NCBI RefSeq assembly: GCF_007680605.1
Contig: NZ_VEIO01000013.1
Location: 1 to 64,000, forward strand
From: Paenibacillus xylanexedens
GTDB taxonomy: Bacteria; Bacillota; Bacilli; Paenibacillales; Paenibacillaceae
DNA length: 64,000 bases
Reading direction: 5' to 3'
A program made the position numbers and the translations under genes. Under the pieces are notes generated by a model. It did no database searches and was not told the origin of the DNA. It saw only the letters and a program-made list of their open reading frames with translations. The number at the start of each line of letters is the position of its first letter. Within the stretch, counting starts at the first letter, position 1. Below, piece by piece: positions 14,409-21,771 of the stretch.

Positions 14409-15593
14409 GTGGGCATATTCCAACCAGAAGAGACCCATGAGTCACGATCATCCAGTAAGTCTTTCGCGTTGCGGTGGAAGCATGAGAACTTGCGTCAAAT
14501 GGCATTGATCGCGATATTCTCAATTGCGCTTGCAATCATGATCTTGTTAGTCGTTTACGGTCAGGCCGGGAAGCAGGTTTCACTGGTTATTGACGGCAAA
14601 GCTCAAGTGGTAGAGACTCGTACAGGAATGCTTCAGGAAATGCTGGAGGAGCAGTCAATCACAGTCAGCCCTCACGACAAGGTATCCATGCCCATGAACG
14701 GGGCGATTACCGACGGAGACCGAATCGTTATTGAGCGGGCCGTTCCAGTTAAAATCACGGCAGACGGAGACACCAAGACTCTTTATACAACCGATTCATC
14801 GGTACAGGGTGTAATTCAGCAATCAGGTATTCAAGTTGAAGATCATGATAAAGTGTATCCAGCGCTCGGAACCGCAATTAAAGCGGATATGAAGATTCGT
14901 GTAGTGCGTGTAACAAAGCATACAGTGGATGTGAAACAACCGATTGCTTACAAGGTTGTGAAAACGGCAGACCCAAGTTTGTTCCAAGGGGATAACCGTG
15001 TTGTAGTGAAAGGCAAGGAAGGCACAATCGTGCAACATATCGAAAAGGTATTTCAAGATGGAGAACTCGTCTCCAAAAAAGTGGTAGGTAAAACGGTTGC
15101 CACCAATCGTGTAGATAAAGTGATCGCGGTAGGTACGAAGGCTAAGCCGGTTGTGAAGGAACCTGAGGTTCAATTGGTATCTGCCAAAACTTCGACGACC
15201 AAAAAAGCTGTAACAACGAACTCGAAGAAAACATCTGCCTCGGGCAGCAAGGTGATTACGGTCTCCGGAAATTCTTTTAAATACTCTAAAGTTTTGAAAA
15301 ATGTATCGATGACAGCCTACTCTTCTGAAGAGCCGGGTATTGGTACAAAAACAGCTTCCGGTACTCGTGTAACGGAGGGGCGCACCATTGCAGTTGATCC
15401 CAAGGTCATTCCAATTGGCTGGTGGGTATACATTGAGGGCCTCGGCTTCCGTCGTGCGGAAGATACAGGCGGCGCTATTAAAGGCAACAAAATTGACGTT
15501 TATTACGACAGTGTGAAGCATGCCCTGAATTTCGGACGTAAAAAAGGCAAAACGGTCTATGTGATTGGTCCAGTTAAGCCGGAAGCAAACTAA
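14409..15593 (+). CDS. yabE: YabE-like cell-wall protein with DUF348, G5 and 3D domains
   Basis: Encodes 394 residues: a short cytoplasmic N-terminus, a transmembrane segment (about residues 35-55), two DUF348 repeats, a G5 domain (about 195-265), a Thr/Lys/Ser-rich linker and a C-terminal 3D domain with the three aspartates (AVDP, AEDTGG, DVYYDS). Related Rpf/Sps proteins are peptidoglycan hydrolases acting outside the membrane. Start GTG 14409 is chosen because AAGGAGG (14394-14400) is 8 nt away; the ATG at 14391 overlaps the SD. Control by the upstream c-di-AMP riboswitch ties it to cell-wall homeostasis. Confidence 0.92.
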   Translation: MGIFQPEETHESRSSSKSFALRWKHENLRQMALIAIFSIALAIMILLVVYGQAGKQVSLVIDGKAQVVETRTGMLQEMLEEQSITVSPHDKVSMPMNGAITDGDRIVIERAVPVKITADGDTKTLYTTDSSVQGVIQQSGIQVEDHDKVYPALGTAIKADMKIRVVRVTKHTVDVKQPIAYKVVKTADPSLFQGDNRVVVKGKEGTIVQHIEKVFQDGELVSKKVVGKTVATNRVDKVIAVGTKAKPVVKEPEVQLVSAKTSTTKKAVTTNSKKTSASGSKVITVSGNSFKYSKVLKNVSMTAYSSEEPGIGTKTASGTRVTEGRTIAVDPKVIPIGWWVYIEGLGFRRAEDTGGAIKGNKIDVYYDSVKHALNFGRKKGKTVYVIGPVKPEAN

Positions 15594-15657
15594 AATCGTT
15601 TTACTTTGAAATGGGAATGCTATAAAATAGTTGCATGAATGATTCATGCGGAATATG

Positions 15658-15691
15658 CGGCGGGGGAGTCTGAATTCAGTCTCCTCCGCCG
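15658..15691 (+). terminator. First hairpin after yabE
   Basis: CGGCGG-G-GGAG pairs with CTCC-T-CCGCCG around an EcoRI-like TCTGAATTCAG loop. It is GC-rich but followed by only three T, so it may act with the next hairpin. Confidence 0.5.
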
Positions 15692-15699
15692 TTTGGCAG

Positions 15700-15724
15700 A
15701 GAAGAGGATATTCCTCTTCTTTTT
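15700..15724 (+). terminator. Terminator between yabE and rnmV
   Basis: A perfect 9-bp stem AGAAGAGGA/TCCTCTTCT with a TAT loop followed by T4-5. It ends 25 bp before the rnmV ATG. Confidence 0.75.
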
Positions 15725-15748
15725 GCGTTAGAAAGGAAGAAAAGGAAC

Positions 15749-16294
15749 ATGATAAAAGAAGTGATTGTTGTGGAGGGCCGTGACGACACGGTAGCGATTC
15801 GTCGGGCGGTAGAAGCGGATACGATTGAAACCGGAGGCTCTGCCATTAATCAGCGTATTCTGAAACGAATTGCACTTGCCCAGGAGAGACGCGGCGTCAT
15901 TATCCTGACGGACCCGGATCATGCGGGAGAACGTATCCGTAAAATTATTGCCAACAAGATTCCAGGTTGCAAACATGCTTTCATTCCAGAGGCAGATGCA
16001 ACACGTAAAGGAGATATCGGCGTAGAGAACGCTTCACCGGAAGCGATTCGTCATGCACTTGCTCACGTACACACATCTTATGAGGGTGCACCTAGTCTAA
16101 TCGATTGGGAGGACCTCATTGAAGCAGGATTGATTATACACCCACAAGCAGCCGCACGACGTATGGAGATGGGCAATCTGCTTGGTATCGGGTATTGTAA
16201 CGGCAAGCAGTTCCATAAACGGCTGAGTGTATTTCAGATTACAAGAGAAGAGTTCTCCACTGCATTAGCGCAAATCGAACGTGAAGGAATGTGA
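15749..16294 (+). CDS. rnmV: Ribonuclease M5
   Basis: Encodes 181 residues. RNase M5 cuts 5S rRNA precursor to its mature ends with help of ribosomal protein L18. The Toprim domain shows Glu9 (VVEGRDD) and the DxD pair Asp55/Asp57 (LTDPDHAGE). Length and sequence match the family. GAAAGGAAG-type SD precedes the ATG. The rsmA start is 5 nt beyond its stop, as in B. subtilis, so the two RNA-processing genes are co-translated. Confidence 0.95.
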   Translation: MIKEVIVVEGRDDTVAIRRAVEADTIETGGSAINQRILKRIALAQERRGVIILTDPDHAGERIRKIIANKIPGCKHAFIPEADATRKGDIGVENASPEAIRHALAHVHTSYEGAPSLIDWEDLIEAGLIIHPQAAARRMEMGNLLGIGYCNGKQFHKRLSVFQITREEFSTALAQIEREGM

Positions 16295-16298
16295 GCAT

Positions 16299-17201
16299 AT
16301 GAAGGATATGGAGCAAACCATTGAAATAGCAACACCCAAACGTACCAAAGAAATTATTCAAAGGCATGGATTCTCTTTCAAAAAAAGTCTGGGTCAGAAC
16401 TTCTTGATCGATCAAAATATTTTGAACAAAATCGTAGGCGCGGCTGATTTGGACGAGTCCAAGGGAGCGCTGGAGATTGGTCCGGGTATTGGAGCACTTA
16501 CAGAGCGTCTTGCGCGTGTAGCTGGCCCTGTTACGGCTGTAGAGATTGATCAGCGCCTGCTACCGATTCTGGGAGAAGTGATGGAGCCCTATCCCAACGT
16601 ACGTGTTCATCATGGGGATGTGCTCAAGCTGGATCTGGCCGAGCTGTTTGCTACGGATTTTGCTTCAGTCGATAAAGTCAGCGTTGTAGCGAACCTTCCC
16701 TATTATGTAACGACGCCGATCATGATGAAGCTGCTGGAAGAAAAGCTGCCAGTGGATAGCATTGTGGTCATGATACAGAAGGAAGTAGCCGAACGCATGG
16801 CGGCTGCACCAGGTTCTAAAGATTATGGTAGCCTAAGCATCGCCGTGCAGTATTACAGTATGCCAGAACTGGTCTGTGTGGTGCCGCCTACGGTATTTAT
16901 CCCACAGCCGAATGTAGAGTCTGCAGTAATTAAGTTGAAGGTGCGTGAGCACCCACCAGTACAGGTTCCGAACGAAGCACACTATTTCGAGGTGGTACAG
17001 GCTTCTTTTGCCCAGCGGAGAAAAACAATCTCCAATAATCTCAAAGCTCGTTTCTTCACCAAGGAGAACAGGGAACAGGCAGACCTCCTGTTAGAACAGG
17101 CAGGCATTCAACCTTCACGGCGTGGTGAGACATTGAGTCTACAGGAGTATGCAACCCTTAGTACCGTGATGTGGGAGGCCGGGGTTCGCGGCGAGCTTTA
17201 A
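16299..17201 (+). CDS. rsmA: 16S rRNA (adenine1518-N6/adenine1519-N6)-dimethyltransferase
   Basis: Encodes about 300 residues. KsgA/RsmA dimethylates A1518 and A1519 in helix 45 late in 30S assembly. Visible motifs are KKSLGQNFLID, the SAM loop EIGPGIGALT, and NLPYYVTTPI (NLPY catalytic motif). ATG 16299 has AAGGA 10 nt upstream, inside the end of rnmV; ATG 16308 is an alternative. The frame opened by GTG 16281 would overlap rnmV and put the SD inside the gene. Confidence 0.95.
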   Translation: MKDMEQTIEIATPKRTKEIIQRHGFSFKKSLGQNFLIDQNILNKIVGAADLDESKGALEIGPGIGALTERLARVAGPVTAVEIDQRLLPILGEVMEPYPNVRVHHGDVLKLDLAELFATDFASVDKVSVVANLPYYVTTPIMMKLLEEKLPVDSIVVMIQKEVAERMAAAPGSKDYGSLSIAVQYYSMPELVCVVPPTVFIPQPNVESAVIKLKVREHPPVQVPNEAHYFEVVQASFAQRRKTISNNLKARFFTKENREQADLLLEQAGIQPSRRGETLSLQEYATLSTVMWEAGVRGEL

Positions 17202-17209
17202 TTTCAATG

Positions 17210-17238
17210 AACCAATCCGGGTCTCTGCCCATACGATG
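17210..17238 (+). promoter_or_regulatory. Possible sigma-K promoter of yabG
   Basis: AACC-N16-CATACGATG resembles the sigma-K pattern mACm-N16-gCATAnnnTA with one mismatch. B. subtilis yabG is a sigma-K gene. The predicted start point would leave almost no leader before the SD, which is a weakness. Confidence 0.33.
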
Positions 17239-17258
17239 GGGTAGAGGTGATAATGGTG

Positions 17259-18155
17259 ATGAATATCGGAGACTTGGTCGTTCGGAAGTCATACGGCGGC
17301 GATGTGACTTTCCGGGTAGAAGGACTCCAGTCGGATGCTGCGGTCATTAAAGGGACCGAGTTCCGGCTCTTGGCAGACTCCCCGGTGAACGATTTGATAC
17401 AGGTTCCTTATGAACCACAGAACGCTAAGACACGTCAGGCACATATTAAAGCTCATCAGACACTCTCACGCTTGCAGCAGAATCGCATGGAGCAGGCTGA
17501 GCGTAACCGGGAAGGTCTGATGCAGGAATGGACTGCACAGCAAGAACCCGCCTATTTTGAAATGCCCGGTAAGGTGCTACATTTGGATGGCGACCCGAAT
17601 TATCTGAAGAAAAGTATGAACCTGTACGAACAGCTTCGTGTTCCTGCAGAAGGGCAGTATGTACATGAGTCCGCGATGGCTGATACGTTATATCGTCTGC
17701 TACCCAAGGTTCGTCCGGATATCGTTGTGATTACCGGTCATGACGGTGTGTTAAAGACACGCCAGCCCTATGACCTCTACAGTCTGGGGAGCTATAAAAA
17801 TTCACAAAACTTTGTCTCGGCTATTCAGGTTGCAAGGCAATACGAGCGCCATTTGGATGCACTGACGATTATTGCTGGAGCATGTCAGTCCCACTTTGAG
17901 GCATTGCTACGTGCGGGTGCGAACTTTGCCAGTTCGCCTGGGCGAATTCTCATCCATGCACTTGATCCGGTCTACGTGGCTGCTAAGGCTTCTTTCACAT
18001 CTGTTCGTGATACCTTGAACATGAATGATATACTGCATAACACGATTAGCGGCATCCAAGGTGTAGGCGGTGTGGAAACGAAGGGAAGTTACCGGGTAGG
18101 ATTGCCGGGACTTAATGATCTATCTACGCTAAAAGTGAATCCATCCGCAGTATGA
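17259..18155 (+). CDS. yabG: Sporulation-specific protease YabG
   Basis: Encodes about 298 residues. YabG is a cysteine protease that processes spore coat proteins (e.g. SpoIVA, SafA) late in sporulation. MPGKVLHLDGD, ITGHDG and the conserved IIAGACQSHFEALLRAGANF block (Cys as expected nucleophile) are present. I begin at ATG 17259 with GAGGTGAT 7 nt upstream; GTG 17247 and ATG 17253 sit inside the SD. The position after rsmA and before veg matches B. subtilis. Confidence 0.93.
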   Translation: MNIGDLVVRKSYGGDVTFRVEGLQSDAAVIKGTEFRLLADSPVNDLIQVPYEPQNAKTRQAHIKAHQTLSRLQQNRMEQAERNREGLMQEWTAQQEPAYFEMPGKVLHLDGDPNYLKKSMNLYEQLRVPAEGQYVHESAMADTLYRLLPKVRPDIVVITGHDGVLKTRQPYDLYSLGSYKNSQNFVSAIQVARQYERHLDALTIIAGACQSHFEALLRAGANFASSPGRILIHALDPVYVAAKASFTSVRDTLNMNDILHNTISGIQGVGGVETKGSYRVGLPGLNDLSTLKVNPSAV

Positions 18156-18210
18156 TTTATTCATGTGGCAGCACAATAATGAAGTCATGTGAAGTTCACA
18201 TTGCGATTCG

Positions 18211-18236
18211 AAAAAGGCCCTGAAAAGGGCTTTTTT
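18211..18236 (+). terminator. Terminator after yabG
   Basis: AGGCCCT-GAAA-AGGGCTT stem followed by T6, with an A-run upstream. Confidence 0.85.
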
Positions 18237-18254
18237 ATTTTGCAAAAAAATTCA

Positions 18255-18284
18255 TTGACAACGACTTTTTAGTGCTGATATAAT
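18255..18284 (+). promoter_or_regulatory. Upstream consensus sigma-A promoter of veg
   Basis: TTGACA-N18-TATAAT: both boxes are perfect. Confidence 0.88.
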
Positions 18285-18297
18285 ATTTAGCTTTGAT

Positions 18298-18326
18298 TTG
18301 ACAATGACTGTAAAATACAGTATAAT
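18298..18326 (+). promoter_or_regulatory. Downstream consensus sigma-A promoter of veg
   Basis: TTGACA-N17-TATAAT: both boxes and the spacing are perfect. It is 43 bp from the equivalent position of the first promoter. B. subtilis veg also has tandem strong promoters. Confidence 0.93.
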
Positions 18327-18340
18327 GGACAAGAAAAGAG

Positions 18341-18352
18341 GTGGACGTCCAC
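18341..18352. promoter_or_regulatory. Palindrome overlapping the veg SD
   Basis: GTGGACGTCCAC (12-bp perfect palindrome) covers the 3' part of the SD (AAAAGAGGTGG) and ends one base before the ATG. It could be an operator or a translation-damping hairpin; with no loop in the perfect form, a hairpin would have to open its central pairs. Confidence 0.5.
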
Positions 18353-18353
18353 A

Positions 18354-18629
18354 ATGGCTAAAAATACGCTGTTGGATATCAAACGCAATCTCGATGCACA
18401 TATTGGTCAGAAAATCACGCTGCGGGCTAATGGTGGCCGCCGTAAGACGATTGAGCGTACGGGTGTATTGGAAGAAACGTACCCTTCTGTTTTTATTGTA
18501 AAGCTTGATGAGGAACAAGAAACCTTCAAGCGAGTATCATACAGCTATGCGGATATACTTACGGAGTCTGTGGAAGTCATGGTCTTTGACCCGGGCAGTG
18601 AGACTAACTCTTACAACATGGAGACGTAA
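18354..18629 (+). CDS. veg: Veg protein
   Basis: Encodes 91 residues matching Veg (DUF1021), a small abundant protein that promotes biofilm matrix gene expression in B. subtilis. The sequence shows LLDIKRNLDAHIGQKITLRANGGRRKTIERTG, cut here in words: an N-terminal helix, then a GQ-ITLRANGGRRK core of SH3-like character. It is driven by two consensus promoters, so expression should be very high. It ends in a terminator, making a single-gene unit as in B. subtilis. Confidence 0.95.
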   Translation: MAKNTLLDIKRNLDAHIGQKITLRANGGRRKTIERTGVLEETYPSVFIVKLDEEQETFKRVSYSYADILTESVEVMVFDPGSETNSYNMET

Positions 18630-18643
18630 GCATTGGTTTACGG

Positions 18644-18673
18644 GCGATTCACCTATAGGTGGATCGCTTTTTT
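18644..18673 (+). terminator. Terminator after veg
   Basis: GCGATTCACC and GGTGGATCGC pair over 10 bp with one wobble around a TATA loop, followed by T6. Confidence 0.9.
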
Positions 18674-18682
18674 GTATTGCAG

Positions 18683-18712
18683 GAATGACTACGGAATGCA
18701 GGCGGCATACTA
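18683..18712 (+). promoter_or_regulatory. Candidate sigma-G promoter of sspF
   Basis: GAATG-N18-CATACTA fits the sigma-G consensus GHATR-N18-CATWHTA without mismatch. It lies just after the veg terminator and ~130 bp before sspF, a gene class known to be sigma-G dependent. Confidence 0.7.
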
Positions 18713-18848
18713 TGTGGACAGGTCACAGGTCATGGGAAAGCTCCCTACTAAGACGGGGATGTTAAACCAAAACTTGGGGCTTGGGGGTGAACAACCCCGA
18801 ATTGCAGGACTCATTGTGTCTTGAATAAGATCTGGAGGAGGATGGTTC

Positions 18849-19025
18849 ATGAGTCGGAGAAGAAGAAGTGTCATGTCCGAAGAACTGAAGTATGAACTAG
18901 CGAAGGATCTGGGTTTCTATGATACCGTTCAGCAGGAAGGCTGGGGCGGAATTAAGGCCAAGGATGCCGGTAACATGGTGAAACGAGCGATTCAAATGGC
19001 TGAGCAAGCAGCGCGTAAATCATAA
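18849..19025 (+). CDS. sspF: Small acid-soluble spore protein SspF (alpha/beta-like)
   Basis: Encodes 58 residues: MSRRRRSVMSEELKYELAKD, then a GFYDTVQQEGWGGIKAKDAGN segment given here in part, then MVKRAIQMAEQ. This is the SspF pattern (B. subtilis: basic start, ELAKDLGFYDTV, DAGNMVKRAI). SspF belongs to the DNA-binding SASP family packed in the forespore. GGAGGAGG precedes the ATG. It lies between veg and ispE as in B. subtilis and has its own sigma-G-like promoter and terminator. Confidence 0.93.
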   Translation: MSRRRRSVMSEELKYELAKDLGFYDTVQQEGWGGIKAKDAGNMVKRAIQMAEQAARKS

Positions 19026-19046
19026 TCAGGTTCATCCAGATTGGAG

Positions 19047-19080
19047 AGCGGGGCAATTCTCAGGAATCACCCCGCTTTTT
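19047..19080 (+). terminator. Terminator after sspF
   Basis: AGCGGGG (19047-19053) pairs with CCCCGCT (19070-19076), inner pairing ATTC/GAAT, then T5. Confidence 0.85.
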
Positions 19081-19106
19081 CCCCATAGATGTGGAATACA
19101 AATGAC

Positions 19107-19135
19107 TTGACAGCCCCATTTTGATATAATATGTT
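19107..19135 (+). promoter_or_regulatory. Sigma-A promoter of ispE-purR
   Basis: TTGACA (perfect)-N17-TATGTT. A TATAAT inside the spacer is too close to this -35 to pair with it. Confidence 0.6.
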
Positions 19136-19164
19136 AAGTTGTCTTAGGGAAAAGGTGAGGACGG

Positions 19165-20028
19165 GTGAACGTCTTGAAAATTTACGAAAAAGCGCCTGCT
19201 AAAATTAATTTGATGTTGGATGTCCTACATAAAAGAAGTGATGGATTTCATGAAGTTGAAATGATCATGACGATGGTTGATCTGGCTGATCGACTGGAGA
19301 TGTCGGAACTTCCTCGAGATACGATTGTCATCTCAAGCCAGGCGGGTTATATTCCGCTGGATGAGAAGAATCTGGCATTTCAGGCGGCAAGACTGATTAA
19401 GGAACGTTACAACGTGCGTACAGGGGTCCACATTCATCTGGATAAAAAAATTCCTGTAGCTGCTGGCCTTGCCGGAGGTAGTAGTGATGCGGCCGCAACG
19501 TTGCGTGGATTAAACCGTCTATGGCGGCTGAATATACCGGATCAGGAGTTGCAAGAGCTGGGTGCAGAACTGGGCTCGGATGTTCCGTTCTGTATTACAG
19601 GCGGCACTGCACTGGCAACAGGGCGGGGGGAGAAGTTAACCCCAATTCCTAACCCCCCTCAATGCTGGGTTATTTTAGCCAAACCTCCAATCAATGTGTC
19701 CACGGCAGATGTATATGGACGATTCCGTAGTGACAAGATTGTTCGGCATCCAAGTGCATCCCGAATGGAACAGGCCATTCGAAGTCAATCCTTTACAGAG
19801 GTCTGCAATCAGATGGGCAATGTCTTGGAGGATGTTACGCTCAAGCTGTATCCGGAAGTGCAGCATCTCAAGGATGCGATGATTCGTCTTGGAGCAGACG
19901 GAGTATTGATGTCTGGCAGTGGACCAACGGTATTCGGACTTGTGTCCAAGGAAGCCAAAGTTGCACGTATTTATAACGGACTTCGGGGGTTCTGTAAAGA
20001 GGTCTACGCTGTAAGGTTGTTAACGTAA
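19165..20028 (+). CDS. ispE: 4-diphosphocytidyl-2-C-methyl-D-erythritol kinase
   Basis: Encodes 287 residues of the GHMP kinase family. IspE phosphorylates CDP-ME in the MEP isoprenoid pathway. The signatures APAKINL, the ATP loop PVAAGLAGGSSDAAA (from about residue 97) and MSGSGPTVFGL are present. Start GTG 19165 follows AAAGGTGAGG closely; TTG 19174 would give a start closer to B. subtilis. It is placed before purR as in B. subtilis. Confidence 0.95.
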   Translation: MNVLKIYEKAPAKINLMLDVLHKRSDGFHEVEMIMTMVDLADRLEMSELPRDTIVISSQAGYIPLDEKNLAFQAARLIKERYNVRTGVHIHLDKKIPVAAGLAGGSSDAAATLRGLNRLWRLNIPDQELQELGAELGSDVPFCITGGTALATGRGEKLTPIPNPPQCWVILAKPPINVSTADVYGRFRSDKIVRHPSASRMEQAIRSQSFTEVCNQMGNVLEDVTLKLYPEVQHLKDAMIRLGADGVLMSGSGPTVFGLVSKEAKVARIYNGLRGFCKEVYAVRLLT

Positions 20029-20125
20029 GTTTACTATTTATAATGTACAAACACGTATAAAGGTGGTATATTTTTAAATAATTATTCGGATTTGGATGTT
20101 TCCGTGATCGTGAGGATGGATCTCT

Positions 20126-20953
20126 GTGAAGAAGTTAAAACGAAGCGCAAGGCTGGTTGAAATGACGCAATACTTATTATCCAGACCACATACGGTGATT
20201 CCGCTCACCACATTTGCCGAACGTTATGGTGCTGCCAAATCGTCCATCAGTGAGGACCTGGCTATTATTAAGGAAGTGTTCGAAGAAGGTGGGTCGGGAG
20301 AACTGCATACGCTGGCAGGTGCTGCTGGTGGAGTGAAGTGGATTCCGAAAGTATCGGAAGAACATGCTCTTGCTTTTGCTGAGCGGCTGTCTACGCAGCT
20401 TGCGCAGCCGGATCGGATTTTACCTGGAGGGTATCTGTATATGTCAGATCTTCTTGGACAGCCGGCCCTGATGAATGAAGCGGGTAAGATCTTTGCAACG
20501 GCTTTTGGCGATATGAATATTGATGTAGTCATGACGGTGGAAACCAAAGGCATCCCGCTAGCTTATGCGACTGGAGCCCAGCTTAACCTTCCTGTTGTAC
20601 TCGTTCGCAGGGACCATCAGGCTACGGAAGGATCGGCCGTAAGTATTAATTATGTATCGGGATCGCACAAAAGTCTGCATACCATGTCCCTATCTCGCCG
20701 GGCGATGAAAGAACATTCCCGCGTACTGATCGTGGATGATTTTATGAAAGCCGGGGGTACCGTTCAAGGCATGATTGATTTGCTCGCAGAGTTCAATGCA
20801 ACGGTGGCGGGAGTTGGCGTGTTGGTGGAATCCGGTTCCGTAGATTCAGAGGAACGTCTGCTGACGGATTATGTATCTCTCGCGAAGCTGACAGCGGTTG
20901 ATGCCAAGACCAGACACATTTCTGTCTCGCCAGGTAACTATTTTAACCTGTAG
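20126..20953 (+). CDS. purR: Purine operon repressor PurR
   Basis: Encodes 275 residues: an N-terminal winged helix (about 1-70; SSISEDLAIIKEVFEE) fused to a phosphoribosyltransferase-like domain with the PRPP motif VLIVDDFMKAGGT. PurR binds PurBox pairs upstream of purine genes and is released by PRPP in Bacillus. The GTG start has GAGGATGG 8 nt upstream. In B. subtilis it is followed by yabJ (RidA); here yabJ is absent and spoVG comes next. Confidence 0.95.
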   Translation: MKKLKRSARLVEMTQYLLSRPHTVIPLTTFAERYGAAKSSISEDLAIIKEVFEEGGSGELHTLAGAAGGVKWIPKVSEEHALAFAERLSTQLAQPDRILPGGYLYMSDLLGQPALMNEAGKIFATAFGDMNIDVVMTVETKGIPLAYATGAQLNLPVVLVRRDHQATEGSAVSINYVSGSHKSLHTMSLSRRAMKEHSRVLIVDDFMKAGGTVQGMIDLLAEFNATVAGVGVLVESGSVDSEERLLTDYVSLAKLTAVDAKTRHISVSPGNYFNL

Positions 20954-21072
20954 AATAATGACGAATTACATGTCGGGAAAGGTTCTTTTCCATCGACCTG
21001 GCACTAACGTTGTCGAATTGTGTATTAAATAAAAAAATTCCTGAAATTAGGATATTTTTATGGTCTTGAAAA

Positions 21073-21103
21073 GAAGGAGTTCGTATAGGCTGTGTGGAAT
21101 TAT
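21073..21103 (+). promoter_or_regulatory. Candidate sigma-H promoter of spoVG
   Basis: AGGAGTT-N15-GAATT resembles the B. subtilis spoVG sigma-H promoter (AGGATTT-N14-GAATT, from memory). A single perfect Spo0A box TGTCGAA lies at 21011-21017, 60 bp upstream. Confidence 0.45.
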
Positions 21104-21141
21104 ACACCAAGTTCTGATGGAAAAAGGTGGTGAACACACAC

Positions 21142-21426
21142 ATGCAAATTACGGATGTCAGACTCCGCCGCGTTAACTCGGAAGGGAGAATGAAAGCTAT
21201 CGCATCCATTACCATCGATAACGAATTCGTCGTTCATGACATTCGTGTCATCGATGGTAACAACGGAATGTTTGTTGCAATGCCGAGCAAGCGGACTCCT
21301 GACGGAGAGTTCCGTGATATCGCCCACCCGATCTCTTCTGGTACGCGCGAGAAGATTCAGGCAGCAGTATTAACTGAGTACGATCGTGCAGCTACTGAGG
21401 AAGAAGTCATTGAAGAAGGTGCCTGA
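21142..21426 (+). CDS. spoVG: SpoVG, RNA/DNA-binding regulator
   Basis: Encodes 94 residues starting MQITDVRLRRVNSEGRMKAI and keeping the near-invariant DNEFVVHDIRVIDG and GMFVAMPSKRTPDGEFRD blocks. SpoVG affects asymmetric septation and, in other Firmicutes, virulence and capsule genes; it binds nucleic acids. I start at ATG 21142 because B. subtilis SpoVG starts here and AAGGTGGTG lies upstream; the frame from 21127 is an extension. A strong terminator follows. Confidence 0.96.
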   Translation: MQITDVRLRRVNSEGRMKAIASITIDNEFVVHDIRVIDGNNGMFVAMPSKRTPDGEFRDIAHPISSGTREKIQAAVLTEYDRAATEEEVIEEGA

Positions 21427-21448
21427 GAACATTATTGGGGTTCGAAGG

Positions 21449-21485
21449 AAAAGAGAGCCATGTCTTATGGCTCTCTTTTCTTTTT
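21449..21485 (+). terminator. Terminator after spoVG
   Basis: A perfect 13-bp stem AAAAGAGAGCCAT/ATGGCTCTCTTTT with a GTCTT loop, followed by CTTTTT. Confidence 0.93.
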
Positions 21486-21771
21486 GACCGGAATAAGATA
21501 TATTCAGTATTGAGTTTATTCAAAAGAGAACCGGAGCGCGTCCTGCGTTCGGTTGCAGAGCGGCATCTTAGGAATCGTTGGGATTCAGTTAAGCTCGCGG
21601 GTACACGGCGTAACATATGAGGTCATGGCATGATCGTGAATCTGTTGTTACGCGTGATTACAGAGACAGCAGGCGATGAACAAGACCGGCTTGAAGCCGG
21701 CTGAATGATTCTCATTGGAGATGAATGTGTAAGGTATTCAATGGGATTTTCAGAACAGGAGGTCGTTAATT
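21486..21771. other. glmU leader region
   Basis: A 286-bp gap between the spoVG terminator and glmU. It holds a 24-codon frame (21630-21704, weak SD GAGGTC) whose end overlaps a 7-bp GC hairpin (CCGGCTT/AAGCCGG, 21686-21700) without a T-run. No convincing promoter or known riboswitch was recognised. The glmS ribozyme or a glmU-type element is not present as far as I can see. Confidence 0.4.

Noticed and set aside
21630..21704. 24-codon frame in the glmU leader
   Set aside because: SD (GAGGTC) is poor and the frame ends in a GC hairpin; no support beyond being open.
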